Source: JAQVCM01 sp040403095
Lineage (GTDB): Bacteria; Bacteroidota; Bacteroidia; Flavobacteriales_D; Crocinitomicaceae
Reading direction: 5' to 3'
DNA: 64,000 bases
Assembly (NCBI GenBank): GCA_040403095.1
Contig: JBBALI010000005.1
Span: 1 to 64,000 of the forward strand
Below are positions 15,303-23,583 of this stretch, one piece after another. A model generated the notes under the pieces. That model was not told the DNA's origin and did no database searches. It saw nothing but the letters and a program-made list of their open reading frames with translations. Within the stretch, counting starts at the first letter, position 1; each line of letters begins with the position of its first letter. Position numbers and translations under genes: made by a program.

Positions 15303-15324
15303 GGGGTAAACAATGGGGTAAACA
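15303..15324. repeat. Two GGGGTAAACA direct repeats upstream of the integrase
   Basis: Copies at 15303-15312 and 15315-15324 are exact and spaced one helical turn plus (12 bases). Their position 36-58 bases upstream of the integrase start suggests integrase arm-type sites or an operator for int autoregulation. This is inference from position and spacing. Confidence 0.45.
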
Positions 15325-15424
15325 TTTAGTGAATCTTAACACATCTCAATTCATAAGGTTATTTATTAATGTGTTATAAATCAATAATTTGTTACGAAAT
15401 ATAATGAAGTGGTATGTTATTATC

Positions 15425-15443
15425 GTGACCCAAACGGGGTCAC
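15425..15443. repeat. Perfect 7-bp hairpin, candidate attachment-site core
   Basis: GTGACCC (15425-15431) and GGGTCAC (15437-15443) are separated by AAACG. It lies between the integrase promoter region and the terminator at 15450. Tyrosine recombinases often act on such short dyads. I could not find a second copy inside the window, so the far end of the element would be outside it. Confidence 0.35.
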
Positions 15444-15449
15444 TGAAAT

Positions 15450-15486
15450 AAAAAGAGCGTTTAACGAATGTTAGACGCTCTTTTTG
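15450..15486. terminator. Bidirectional rho-independent terminator
   Basis: The stem AAAGAGCGT / ACGCTCTTT is extended inward by TTAA/TTAG and has T tracts on both strands. On the minus strand it would end the transcript of the small gene at 15618-15803. It marks the right-hand border of the integrative region. Confidence 0.7.
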
Positions 15487-15617
15487 TTTTTGCAATTTTT
15501 TCTGGCACGAATGCATTCACATCATTTTAGTGCTATTATTTCCTTTTTAAATGCTTCCCTAACGCTGTGATTTGAAATTTTTGAAAACAACATTTGAATT
15601 ACACTTACTGGATAATA

Positions 15618-15803
15618 CTAACTAAACAACTTTGCAAAAAGAATTGCAAAAGCGCCTAACATTGTAAGAAGTAGTACACCAAATAATTTTATACTTTCAT
15701 ATGTAAATTGAACTTTGTATTTAACAAAATAAATTATCAAACAGATTGCACTGAATAAAAATACAAAAAAATATATCCAAGAACTATTACTTAAATTTGT
15801 CAT
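15618..15803 (-). CDS. Small two-pass membrane protein
   Basis: The 61-residue product has two membrane segments (WIYFFVFLFSAICLIIYFV and LFGVLLLTMLGAFAILFA) joined by a short polar loop. It has an ATG start, and a terminator lies 130 bases downstream. I recognise no family. It stands alone between the integrative element and the lipoprotein gene at 16133. Its composition supports a real membrane protein, but no role can be given. Confidence 0.45.
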   Translation of the reverse strand: MTNLSNSSWIYFFVFLFSAICLIIYFVKYKVQFTYESIKLFGVLLLTMLGAFAILFAKLFS

Positions 15804-16132
15804 TCGTTATTTGGTTAACTGATTTTCAACAAAAGCTGATATTGATTTATGCCTATTTAACAACATCTAAATTAAATTCTTATAGAGTAAATAAATCTAT
15901 ACTTGTTGTCATTTTATAAATATTTAATTGTTCGCTTGTGGCTTGCAATTGCTACATTTTTGATTGTTTATTTTGAATAATTCTTTGCTAAATCAGTCAC
16001 TATTTTTATTAGCATAATCTGAACCATTCTTTTTGCATTTGTCTTTACCAAATATTTGATTCAAACCTTAAAAAATTGAGACCTGGTGCATTTCCAGTTA
16101 ATCTCGTAATTTTCAAAAATACCTGTTAAATA
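15804..16132. other. Intergenic stretch, nothing recognised
   Basis: A+T-rich DNA between two small minus-strand genes. It should carry the promoter of the gene at 15618, but I see no clear TAnnTTTG box, structure or repeat. Confidence 0.35.
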
Positions 16133-16405
16133 TCAATCTTTTTTAATTCCATCTTTTTCAGCAGAGAAAGGAAACTGATTTTTCTTTACAATTTCTTTTT
16201 GAATGGACTCAGACTCTTTTCTAATATCTTCCATTTGCTTTTTATCGAATTCTTCCATAGACATGTCTATTTCTTCTTTAGTTAATTCTGAATTGTTTAT
16301 TTTTATATTCATATGCTCTGTTTTATTTTCGTAACCACTTTTACTTTGACAACTATAAAAATAGAGAGTAAAACAAGCAAAACATATGTAACTAACTTTT
16401 TTCAT
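16133..16405 (-). CDS. Small charged lipoprotein
   Basis: From the ATG at 16403-16405 the product has about 90 residues. It starts with a signal peptide ending in the lipobox YFYSC, followed by a strongly charged, probably helical mature region (EEIDMSMEEFDKKQMEDIRK). A TTG two codons upstream is a less likely start. No family is recognised. It lies alone on the minus strand, downstream of a perfect hairpin at 16453-16479. Confidence 0.55.
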   Translation of the reverse strand: MKKVSYICFACFTLYFYSCQSKSGYENKTEHMNIKINNSELTKEEIDMSMEEFDKKQMEDIRKESESIQKEIVKKNQFPFSAEKDGIKKD

Positions 16406-16411
16406 AGTCAA

Positions 16412-16842
16412 ACATTTTAAAATTCTTTATTAGGCTAAAAAACGCCCTCAAAATACTCAGAGATTGCCGCTCTGAGTATACGAATATAAGCTCAATCCAC
16501 TACTAACCTGAATCAAAAATTCCCAACGGAAAAGGCCTTTTTTCAAGTATATCTATATTATTAGAAACACTTTTTGCAACTCTGATGCCCATTGCGCTGA
16601 ATTCAAATATAATTTATTTCTTTGAACTTAAAATAGTTCAGGTAATTTTAATTGAGTTGTAGATCCTCCCTTAAAACAGAAACTTTAAAAAGACTTCGAC
16701 GCTAACTCTTTTTTTCCAAAGGCAAAAATATTGTGCGCAGAAACAAGCTAAACTTTTCTTCAAACGTGATTCTTAAATTTCTGAAATAAATAAAAATACC
16801 TTACTTTAGCAATTCATTCAACCACAAAGCTTTCAAATTTTT
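16412..16842. other. Divergent intergenic region with a perfect hairpin
   Basis: The region separates the minus-strand lipoprotein gene from the plus-strand T9SS genes. It holds ATACTCAGAG / CTCTGAGTAT with a 7-base loop (16453-16479), which would lie in the leader of the lipoprotein transcript. A T-rich run follows only after 10 bases on the minus strand. Near 16805 there is a TACTTTAG box that may act as the promoter of the gene at 16843. Nothing else is recognised. Confidence 0.4.
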
Positions 16843-17337
16843 ATGCGGATTTCTAAACTTTTTGTCAATGCTACACTCGTTTGCACTTTCTGGGCTGCAT
16901 CTTTACAGGCGCAGGAGGTTGTTGCAACAAGTGGAGATTTTTTTAGCAATCCCAACGGCAGTATTTCTTGGACTTTAGGAGAACCAATTTCAGAGAGTTT
17001 TGCAGTTAATCAACGAATTTTCTCTCAAGGTTTTCAGCAATCGGCGCAAAATTATGCGGCTATTTCGATTATCAGCAACACAAACCTATTAGAAATTTTT
17101 CCCAATCCTTTTGAAGAAATAATTCATCTTCAATATCAAACCGAGGAAAAGGAATTAATGTTGGCTCTTTATGATGAAAAAATGTCGCTAATTAAAAAAA
17201 ACACCATTCAAACTGGTTTTAACAATGAAAGCACTATTTCTTTCCAAGACCTTGAAGCCGGTGTCTATTTCTTGCACATTCAATCGCAAAATGGAAAAGT
17301 GGATTCGATGCAAAAACTGATTAAAAAAACATTGTAA
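16843..17337 (+). CDS. Short T9SS type A sorting-domain protein
   Basis: The 164-residue product has a signal peptide (cut after LQAQ) and a short extracellular part with repeated polar residues (SWTLGEPISESF). Its type A sorting domain runs from about residue 90 to the end: EIFPNPFEE, then LALYDEKM, then LEAGVYFLHIQS, then KLIKKTL. Proteins of this layout are secreted across the outer membrane by the type IX system and anchored or released. The stop is followed after one base by the ATG of the S74 gene, so it is the first gene of an operon. Its function outside the cell is unknown. Confidence 0.85.
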   Translation: MRISKLFVNATLVCTFWAASLQAQEVVATSGDFFSNPNGSISWTLGEPISESFAVNQRIFSQGFQQSAQNYAAISIISNTNLLEIFPNPFEEIIHLQYQTEEKELMLALYDEKMSLIKKNTIQTGFNNESTISFQDLEAGVYFLHIQSQNGKVDSMQKLIKKTL

Positions 17338-17338
17338 A

Positions 17339-18871
17339 ATGAAAAAAACATTTCTCGCTTTTAGTCTTTTAATATGTTTTTCGATCTTTGGCCAAGCGCC
17401 AGAAGCATTCAAGTATCAATCGATTTTGCGCGACATAAACGGCGCTGAAATTTCCAATCAAACTGTCAGTTTACGCATTTCCATGCACGACAATACACCA
17501 AATGGCACAATCATTTACCAAGAAAGTCACCAAACTACCACCAACAATTTTGGATTGTTTTCACTTTCTGTCGGACTTGGAAATCCGCTCATTGGTGTTT
17601 TTTCTGCGATTGATTGGGGAACAAATAGCAAGTACATTCAAATTGAAGCTGATTTAACTGGTGGTACCAATTTCACCTCCTATGGAACTTCTGAATTGTT
17701 GAGTGTTCCCTATGCTTTGTATGCCAAAAACGCAACCTCTGCCCTATTTCCATCAGGAACAGCGATTGGAAACACGCCTTTTTGGAATGGAACAAATTGG
17801 ATTGTTTCGAGCAATAATATCTTCAACAACAACGGAAAAGTGGGCATTGGGACAGATTTGCCCTTCAAAAAATTGCATGTCAACGGCAACATCAATATTG
17901 TACAAGACAGCGCTTATTACATCAACAATAAAATCGTTTTGTCAACCAAAGGAAACAACAATGTTTTTGTAGGAAATGACGCAGGAACATCTAATTCCAT
18001 TGGCTTCATCAATTCCTTTTTGGGTTACAAAGCAGGTTTCAGCAATGTAACAGGATCTCAAAATACATTCATCGGCGGCGAAGCTGGTTCTTCCAATTCT
18101 GAGGGTTCAATGAATTCATTTATAGGCAGAAGAGCAGGAAACTTAAATTCTACAGGAAATGAAAATACTTTTGTAGGTGCTTATGCAGGTCAATCCAATC
18201 AAGATGGATTTCACAATTCCTTTTTAGGTGTTTCAACTGGAAATTCGAATACTTTGGGAAATGAAAACACTTTTCTAGGTGCGCATGCGGGCTACAACAA
18301 TAATTTTGGAAACAACAATACTTTCGTAGGCAACTTTGCTGGATTAACGAATACTGCAGGAACAAACAATACCTTCATAGGTTTTTATTCTGGCGCCTCT
18401 TCAAGTAATTTAACAAACGCCACAGCAGTTGGAAATGGTGCAATTGTCAATGCAGATCATTCAGTCATGATTGGGAATACAGATGTTACCTCCATTGGAG
18501 GACAAGTGAGTTGGAGTACTTTTTCAGACAGAAGATTGAAACATTCGATTCAAAATAGTGAACTAGGACTAAACTTTATTTTATCCTTAAAACCAGTGAC
18601 GTACGAATACAAAGCTTCTGGTCAAAAAGGAATTAGGTACACGGGTTTAATCGCTCAAGATGTCGAAAAAACGTTGAGGAAATTAAATCTAGAATTCAGT
18701 GGAATTGTCAAACCAAAAAACAAAAATGATTATTATTCAATTCGATATGGCGATTTTGTGGTTCCTTTGATTCATTCAATTCAAGAACAACAAGAACAAA
18801 TCAATCAGTTAAAATCTGAAAATGAATTGCTTTTAAAGCGAATTGAAAAATTAGAAGAAAAAATAAAATAA
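17339..18871 (+). CDS. Tail-fibre-like surface protein with peptidase S74 chaperone domain
   Basis: The 510-residue product has a signal peptide (MKKTFLAFSLLICFSIFGQ) and an N-terminal beta domain with the motif PEAFKYQSILRD. The middle (about 200-380) consists of repeats of the type N-T-F-V-G-x-x-A-G that suggest a trimeric fibre. The C-terminus (about 390-495) matches the intramolecular chaperone S74: WSTFSDRRLKHSI, then SLKPVTYEYK, then YTGLIAQDVE and YGDFVVPLIHSIQ. A terminal coiled coil follows. S74 domains direct trimerisation and often cut themselves off. Flavobacteria encode many such surface proteins downstream of small T9SS proteins, as here, with a one-base gap. Adhesion is a plausible role, not shown. 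Confidence 0.85.
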   Translation: MKKTFLAFSLLICFSIFGQAPEAFKYQSILRDINGAEISNQTVSLRISMHDNTPNGTIIYQESHQTTTNNFGLFSLSVGLGNPLIGVFSAIDWGTNSKYIQIEADLTGGTNFTSYGTSELLSVPYALYAKNATSALFPSGTAIGNTPFWNGTNWIVSSNNIFNNNGKVGIGTDLPFKKLHVNGNINIVQDSAYYINNKIVLSTKGNNNVFVGNDAGTSNSIGFINSFLGYKAGFSNVTGSQNTFIGGEAGSSNSEGSMNSFIGRRAGNLNSTGNENTFVGAYAGQSNQDGFHNSFLGVSTGNSNTLGNENTFLGAHAGYNNNFGNNNTFVGNFAGLTNTAGTNNTFIGFYSGASSSNLTNATAVGNGAIVNADHSVMIGNTDVTSIGGQVSWSTFSDRRLKHSIQNSELGLNFILSLKPVTYEYKASGQKGIRYTGLIAQDVEKTLRKLNLEFSGIVKPKNKNDYYSIRYGDFVVPLIHSIQEQQEQINQLKSENELLLKRIEKLEEKIK

Positions 18872-18939
18872 TGCTGAAAAGCAACTTGTTACTCTTTTTA
18901 AGAGTCTTGAACCCAAGATTGAAAACTAAATAAACACAA

Positions 18940-20640
18940 ATGAACATATTGAAAATTACAATACTGCTGTCGGTTTTTATCGTGGCATTCAACCAAAAAG
19001 CACTTGCTTGTAGTCCCTGTCAAGCACTGTCAAATGTTACTCAGACATTGAATGGGACAAATCTTGAGCTTACATTTTCGAGTAATGCAGGTTGGGAATG
19101 TTGTTATACGGTGGAAATAGAGATTGTGTGTGCAAATGCCAATTTTACTGGAACACCAAATTATTTTTCATCTGAGATTTGCATAAATGGTGGAAATGCT
19201 TCTTCCACAACTTGGGCTACTACAGTTCCATATCCAAATACAACTATTGATTTATCAGGATATTGTCCTGGAAATTACAAATGGCGAGCAGTTGAAACGA
19301 GTTGCGGAATTTACACTCCTGAATTTCAATTTACTTTGGGCGGCTCGAGTCCGATTCAAATTGCATTAAATGCAGTGCAAGACACCATTTGCTTAAACCA
19401 GAATACGATCTTAAATTCAAATGCATCTAACGGTTGTAATAGCAATAATTTCACCTATTTATGGTCACCTGCAGCGGGATTAAACAACCCAAATTTAGCG
19501 AATCCAGTGGCAGCACCAACTTCTACAACTACCTATACTTTAACTGTTTCTGAAGCTGGTTCTTGTACACTTCCACAAACTTCCAATTTGACAATTACAG
19601 TGAATCCATTGCCGGTTGCTACAATTAGTGGAACAGTAAGCGTTTGCCAAAACGCAGCCAATCCCACAGTCACTTTTACGGGCTCTGGAGGCACGGCGCC
19701 TTACACAATCAATTATACGCTCAATGGAACACCACAAACAGCAATTGTAACCTCTGGTACAACCACAATTACAGTTCCATCGACCACTCCAGGTATTTTC
19801 ACATACAGTTTAACAAGTATTCAAGACGCAAGTAGTACTCAATGTTCTCAAAATCAAACAGGAACAGCAGTAGTAACTGTTAATCAATTGCCTGTAATCA
19901 GCGCTGGAATTGATCAAGTTTTATGCGAACCGAATGACCAAACGCCGTCAACTGTTACTTTGAATGGTTCTGGTGGTGTTTCTTACGTGTGGGACAATAG
20001 CGTAACTGACGGAACCGCATTTACTCCTCCAGTTGGGCAAACGGTTTATACCGTAATAGGAACTGATGCAAATGGTTGCACAGGTACAGACCAAGTGATG
20101 GTTACTTCATTGACTTTACCAGTTGCTTTTCATGTTCCAAGTGATACTTTAGGAAACGTTTTATTCTCTGTCAATTTCACTAATTACAGTCAGTTTGGAA
20201 CAACTTACACTTGGGATTTTGGTGATGGTGAAACATTTACTACAAATACGACAGAAACTGTACCACATACTTATGATGAACCAGGAACTTATACAATCAC
20301 TGTTGTAGCATCGAATGGAATTTGTTCAGACTCTTGGTCTTCAGACATTATCGTTTTACCTCCAATGATTGTTGAGCCGCCGAATATTTTTACACCAAAT
20401 GGCGATGGGGTGAATGATTTCTATTTCGTAAAAGTTGAAAACGCAGAATTTTTTGAAGCCACAATTTCAAATCGATGGGGAAATATCATTACTAAATTAA
20501 ATGCTCCCATGCAACCATGGGATGGAAAAACGGACGGTAAGGAAGTCGCAGAAGGTGTTTACTTTATTCAGTACAAAGCGGTAGATTATGGTGGAATTAT
20601 CATTGAGAATCATACTTTCTTTCATCTAAATAGAAAATAA
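18940..20640 (+). CDS. PKD/Ig-like surface protein with gliding-associated (T9SS type B) C-terminus
   Basis: The 566-residue product has a signal peptide (to about ALA at residue 24) and a cysteine-containing N-terminal domain. An Ig-like stretch follows, with YLWSPAAGLNNPNLANPVA (typical of CHU_C proteins), then a PKD domain at about 400-475 (YTWDFGDGETFTTN). The C-terminal domain (about 480-566) reads PNIFTPNGDGVNDFYFVK, then NRWGNII, then WDGKTDGKEVAEGVYFIQY. This is the T9SS type B sorting signal that needs PorP/SprF-type partners, one of which is encoded at 42781. It is the last gene of the plus-strand run and ends at a terminator. Its ligand is unknown. Confidence 0.88.
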   Translation: MNILKITILLSVFIVAFNQKALACSPCQALSNVTQTLNGTNLELTFSSNAGWECCYTVEIEIVCANANFTGTPNYFSSEICINGGNASSTTWATTVPYPNTTIDLSGYCPGNYKWRAVETSCGIYTPEFQFTLGGSSPIQIALNAVQDTICLNQNTILNSNASNGCNSNNFTYLWSPAAGLNNPNLANPVAAPTSTTTYTLTVSEAGSCTLPQTSNLTITVNPLPVATISGTVSVCQNAANPTVTFTGSGGTAPYTINYTLNGTPQTAIVTSGTTTITVPSTTPGIFTYSLTSIQDASSTQCSQNQTGTAVVTVNQLPVISAGIDQVLCEPNDQTPSTVTLNGSGGVSYVWDNSVTDGTAFTPPVGQTVYTVIGTDANGCTGTDQVMVTSLTLPVAFHVPSDTLGNVLFSVNFTNYSQFGTTYTWDFGDGETFTTNTTETVPHTYDEPGTYTITVVASNGICSDSWSSDIIVLPPMIVEPPNIFTPNGDGVNDFYFVKVENAEFFEATISNRWGNIITKLNAPMQPWDGKTDGKEVAEGVYFIQYKAVDYGGIIIENHTFFHLNRK

Positions 20641-20659
20641 TTACTAAATTTTTGCAAAC

Positions 20660-20699
20660 AAAAAAGTCCATAAAACCTAGAGTTTTATGGACTTTTTTT
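20660..20699. terminator. Bidirectional terminator between convergent genes
   Basis: The stem AAAAGTCCATAAAAC / GTTTTATGGACTTTT has a 5-base loop and T tracts on both strands. It serves the plus-strand gene ending at 20640 and the minus-strand gene ending at 20716. Confidence 0.85.
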
Positions 20700-20715
20700 A
20701 AAACATTATGTTTTA

Positions 20716-21123
20716 TTACTTTCTAATAAAAAGAGGTTTTACAGCAAACCAAATCAAAGCTGGGAAGAAATGTAATGTAATGGTGAAAGGTTGAAAATAC
20801 ATCAAGATTTCATCAATTCCTTCGACATCTAATTCAGGTGGAAATTTGAACATAATTGGACCTAAAATACTCGCAAACGTTAAAATCACAAACAGCATAT
20901 TGAAAATGATTTCACCAAACTTTGGAGACATTTTAGTTAACAACCAATAACCAATCGAAGCTAAAATACACCCAAATAAAGTTGCACCTACGATATTAAT
21001 ATTTGAAACTACTGGAGAAAAGTCAACAAACATGACTTCCTTGTACACAATTGTGAAAACGATTCCAGCGACACCTGATAAGATTCCTGCCGTGACGCCA
21101 ACTAATAGGGATTTTGTGAACAT
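20716..21123 (-). CDS. Four-pass membrane protein
   Basis: The 135-residue product has about four membrane segments: residues 5-27, 42-64, 72-94 and 108-130. No residues suggest catalysis, and I recognise no named family, although similar short proteins occur in flavobacteria. Its ATG lies six bases after the stop of the YceI gene, so it is the last member of the operon 23091-20716. The link with YceI, a c-type haem lipoprotein and DUF5777 suggests an envelope role. That is inference from context. Confidence 0.6.
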   Translation of the reverse strand: MFTKSLLVGVTAGILSGVAGIVFTIVYKEVMFVDFSPVVSNINIVGATLFGCILASIGYWLLTKMSPKFGEIIFNMLFVILTFASILGPIMFKFPPELDVEGIDEILMYFQPFTITLHFFPALIWFAVKPLFIRK

Positions 21124-21129
21124 ATATAT

Positions 21130-21669
21130 TTATTTTTTGGTTACTGGTACTTCAAATTCAATCTTCATGATATCTGGAACTGTTTCACTCTTGTGGCCCA
21201 CTTTAAAATCAGATCTTTTCACATTGAATGTTCCTTCAAAACTCAATTTATCGCCTGAACCTGTCACCGCAGCATTGATTTTTGTTGGTTTACTTGTTCC
21301 TTTTATTTTTAAATCCCCATAAATTGAAACACCTTTTTCAGTTTTTTCAATTTTAGAGGAAACAAACGTAATTTGAGGGAATTTTTCCGCACTAAACCAC
21401 TCTTCGATTTGCGCTTTTTTATTCATCATTCCGTTTCCAGTGCTAATGGAGGAAACATCAATAGATAGATCAAACTTTGAATTTGCCAAATCTTTTTCGT
21501 CATATTTGATTGTTCCTTTGAAAACCTTGAAAATTCCTGTAGGATCTTTACTAATGAACTTAATGGAATAGTTTGATGCGATTTTCCATTCTTGGGTTGA
21601 AACAGACATGAAAGCTGAAGTTAACAACAACAAAGTAGTCAACGTTGGATAAATTAATTTTTTCATCAT
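21130..21669 (-). CDS. YceI-family periplasmic lipid-binding protein
   Basis: YceI proteins form a lipocalin-like barrel that binds isoprenoid chains in the periplasm. I chose ATG ATG AAA at 21669 (MMKKLIYPTL), giving a signal peptide cut near SVSTQ; the frame runs 14 codons further upstream without need. The mature region shows YceI hallmarks: WKIASNYSIKFISKD, then GTIKYDEKDL, then WFSAEKFPQITFVSS, then GDLKIKGTSKP and FNVKRSDFKVG. The length (about 180 residues) is normal. It lies 100 bases downstream of the haem lipoprotein gene and is part of the same operon with the DUF5777 barrel, a known co-occurrence in Bacteroidota. Confidence 0.9.
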   Translation of the reverse strand: MMKKLIYPTLTTLLLLTSAFMSVSTQEWKIASNYSIKFISKDPTGIFKVFKGTIKYDEKDLANSKFDLSIDVSSISTGNGMMNKKAQIEEWFSAEKFPQITFVSSKIEKTEKGVSIYGDLKIKGTSKPTKINAAVTGSGDKLSFEGTFNVKRSDFKVGHKSETVPDIMKIEFEVPVTKK

Positions 21670-21769
21670 TTTTTGTTTTAAGAGATAAAGATAATCGAGT
21701 TGATCATCCAATCCAATTCATTAATAAATATTTAACTAAAAAGTATTGTCAAAAGATGTACCACAAATT

Positions 21770-22144
21770 TTAATTATTCTTTGCCCCTTGATTTATCCAG
21801 CAATTAATTTTTTGAATCGATGAATCGGCTATTTTACTGCCGCCTTGAGGCATTGAAGAGGCTGAGCCGTCTTGCAAAATGGAGCCATATACTTTTCCTG
21901 TATTTTGTGTAACACCAGCATAATTTGATAAATCATACCCACCAGAAGCATTGCTTGCATTGTGACAACTGGTGCAATTATTTTCCATGATTGGTAAAAT
22001 ATCATTTGCGAATGAAATTGTATCTGCACAAGTGTTGTCGACTGGTGCTGGTTGCACTTTGTCTTTGGTGCATGCAGAAATGGTCATGTCAACCAAAAAT
22101 AACATCAATGATCCTACTAAAATGTATTTGAAATTCTTTTTCAT
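21770..22144 (-). CDS. Lipoprotein with one c-type haem motif
   Basis: The 124-residue product has a lipoprotein signal peptide (lipobox ISAC) and one haem c motif, CTSCH, at about residues 58-62. Methionines follow (SSMPQGG) that can serve as the distal haem ligand, then a closing C-W segment (KINCWINQGAKNN). This is the usual layout of small flavobacterial cytochrome-c-like lipoproteins. It would face the periplasm or cell surface and carry electrons. It lies between the DUF5777 barrel and YceI genes. The electron partner is unknown. Confidence 0.82.
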   Translation of the reverse strand: MKKNFKYILVGSLMLFLVDMTISACTKDKVQPAPVDNTCADTISFANDILPIMENNCTSCHNASNASGGYDLSNYAGVTQNTGKVYGSILQDGSASSMPQGGSKIADSSIQKINCWINQGAKNN

Positions 22145-22182
22145 TTGAAATTAATTTGAATATTTTTAAAAATAGTTATTAC

Positions 22183-23091
22183 TTATTCTTTCACGTATTT
22201 TCTGGCGATACAAAAACCAAGTCTAAATTGACCTTTTGCCCAATCAGTGTTGGTGTAAGGTATAAATTGAACTTCGCCAAAACCTCCTGAGTTGGTCAAA
22301 AACACTTTGAAATTATGCCCAAAAGTTACCCAATCCACCGCGATTGATAGACTGTTGTGGTATTTTTCTCTTGTATCTTCCTTTTGAAAGTTATTGTAAT
22401 ATTCAACAGCCAAAGAAATTTTTGAATTGATAGCAAAATTCACAGCAGTTCCCAAAGAAAACAATTCATTTACGTCATCTGCTGCCACATAGTTTCTATG
22501 CACGTATGTTGGCATTAATGCTAAACTCCATCTTTTACCAAATTTTCTAGCAATATTCAATTGCGTACTGTAGGCAAATCTGTGCGCTTGCTTAGGAAAA
22601 TGAGCCACATCTGAAACCAATGAAGATGAAGGCATGTAACTATAAAACAATGAACCAATCAATGCAACTGAAACAGGCATTTTTCCTTTTTCTTGGCGTA
22701 ACAATCTATATTTAACAAAACCATCTAACAGTGAATGATAAGGAAGACTAGTACCTCTGCTTCTACCTAAACCAACCATCAATTTATCTGTAATTCCATA
22801 CTCAAAGGCAATGCGAATATCTGCTACATTATCCAATCCATAAAGCGTATTAATTCCACCATTTGTTCCCGCTAAATCTCCAAATTTATGCTCAATGCGA
22901 AACTCTAAAGTTCCTTTTTTCAAGGTTTCCACTGAATGCCCATTCACTATTCTTGTTGAATAAAATGTTTCAATGGGTGTCGCTTCTTCTACTTCTGCAT
23001 CTGGAATTTCTTCATAAACAACAGTGGTATCTTGCGCGAAAGCCACAAGTGAACTGAAAATAAAGAAGTTTAAAAAAAAGATTTTTTTCAT
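22183..23091 (-). CDS. DUF5777 outer-membrane beta-barrel protein
   Basis: The 302-residue product has a signal peptide (cut after AFAQ) and a short acidic segment. A 260-residue region of alternating beta strands follows, with the DUF5777 opening RIVNGHSVETLKKGTLEFRI and the motif EHKFGD, and an aromatic terminal strand. It is predicted to form an outer-membrane barrel. It is the first gene of a minus-strand operon with the c-type haem lipoprotein, YceI and a membrane protein. A TAACTTTG box lies 24 bases upstream. The transported or bound substrate is not known. Confidence 0.85.
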   Translation of the reverse strand: MKKIFFLNFFIFSSLVAFAQDTTVVYEEIPDAEVEEATPIETFYSTRIVNGHSVETLKKGTLEFRIEHKFGDLAGTNGGINTLYGLDNVADIRIAFEYGITDKLMVGLGRSRGTSLPYHSLLDGFVKYRLLRQEKGKMPVSVALIGSLFYSYMPSSSLVSDVAHFPKQAHRFAYSTQLNIARKFGKRWSLALMPTYVHRNYVAADDVNELFSLGTAVNFAINSKISLAVEYYNNFQKEDTREKYHNSLSIAVDWVTFGHNFKVFLTNSGGFGEVQFIPYTNTDWAKGQFRLGFCIARKYVKE

Positions 23092-23114
23092 GATTTGATT
23101 TTTTGTTTATGTAA

Positions 23115-23122
23115 CAAAGTTA
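23115..23122 (-). promoter_or_regulatory. Candidate -7 box of the DUF5777 operon
   Basis: TAACTTTG on the minus strand matches TAnnTTTG and lies 24 bases before the ATG. A TTG at the usual -33 distance is not evident. Confidence 0.45.
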
Positions 23123-23256
23123 ACAATTGTCAAGATTTTAACGTGATAAATACTTCTTAAGTTGGCTTCTTGATCAATAAATACTGAGAAAATTTGTTAA
23201 GTTTAATAGATTATTTCCTTTCATTTTATATTTGTTTTTGATTTTTTTAATTTGTG

Positions 23257-23264
23257 TATATTTG
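23257..23264 (+). promoter_or_regulatory. Promoter of the YbaB / cyclo-ligase operon
   Basis: TATATTTG fits the Bacteroidota -7 consensus. TTTG at 23231-23234 and TTG at 23238-23240 lie 22 and 16 bases upstream as possible -33 elements. The ATG at 23284 is about 20 bases downstream, so the longer frame starting at 23254 would start upstream of the promoter and is rejected. Confidence 0.6.
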
Positions 23265-23283
23265 TAAAGTAACAAAGTTTAAC

Positions 23284-23583
23284 ATGTTTGGATTAGATCA
23301 AAAAGCAATCATGCTTCAAATGCAACAGGCAGTGGAGTTGAGTAAAATGAAATTAGAGCAAACTACCGTTGTTGGTGATTCTGGTGGTGGACTTGTTCGA
23401 GTTGAATTAAACGGAAACAGAAAACTTACTTCTCTACAAATAAATACTTCCATCAAGGAAATGGAGAAAGAAGATTTAGAAGATTTATTGACAGTTGCTT
23501 TGAGTCGCGCCTTAGATGAGGCAAACAAAATAAATGAAAACGAAGTTGCTAGTTCAGCTAGACAATTTATTCCTGGAATATGA
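23284..23583 (+). CDS. YbaB/EbfC-family nucleoid-associated protein
   Basis: YbaB proteins form tweezer-like dimers that bind DNA. From the ATG at 23284 the product has 99 residues and shows the family pattern: N-terminal helix MLQMQQAVELSKMKLEQ, the glycine-rich strand GGGLVRVELNGNRKL, and the helix EDLEDLLTVALSRALDEAN. The length is normal. The last four bases (ATGA) overlap the start of the formyltetrahydrofolate cyclo-ligase gene, indicating coupled translation. In many bacteria YbaB sits beside recR/dnaX; here the partner is different. A promoter lies at 23257-23264. Confidence 0.92.
   Translation: MFGLDQKAIMLQMQQAVELSKMKLEQTTVVGDSGGGLVRVELNGNRKLTSLQINTSIKEMEKEDLEDLLTVALSRALDEANKINENEVASSARQFIPGI

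Noticed and set aside
15421..15486. tRNA or tmRNA 3-prime end as integration target
   Set aside because: The hairpin lacks a T-loop consensus (GTTCRA) and a CCA end, so no RNA gene can be supported.
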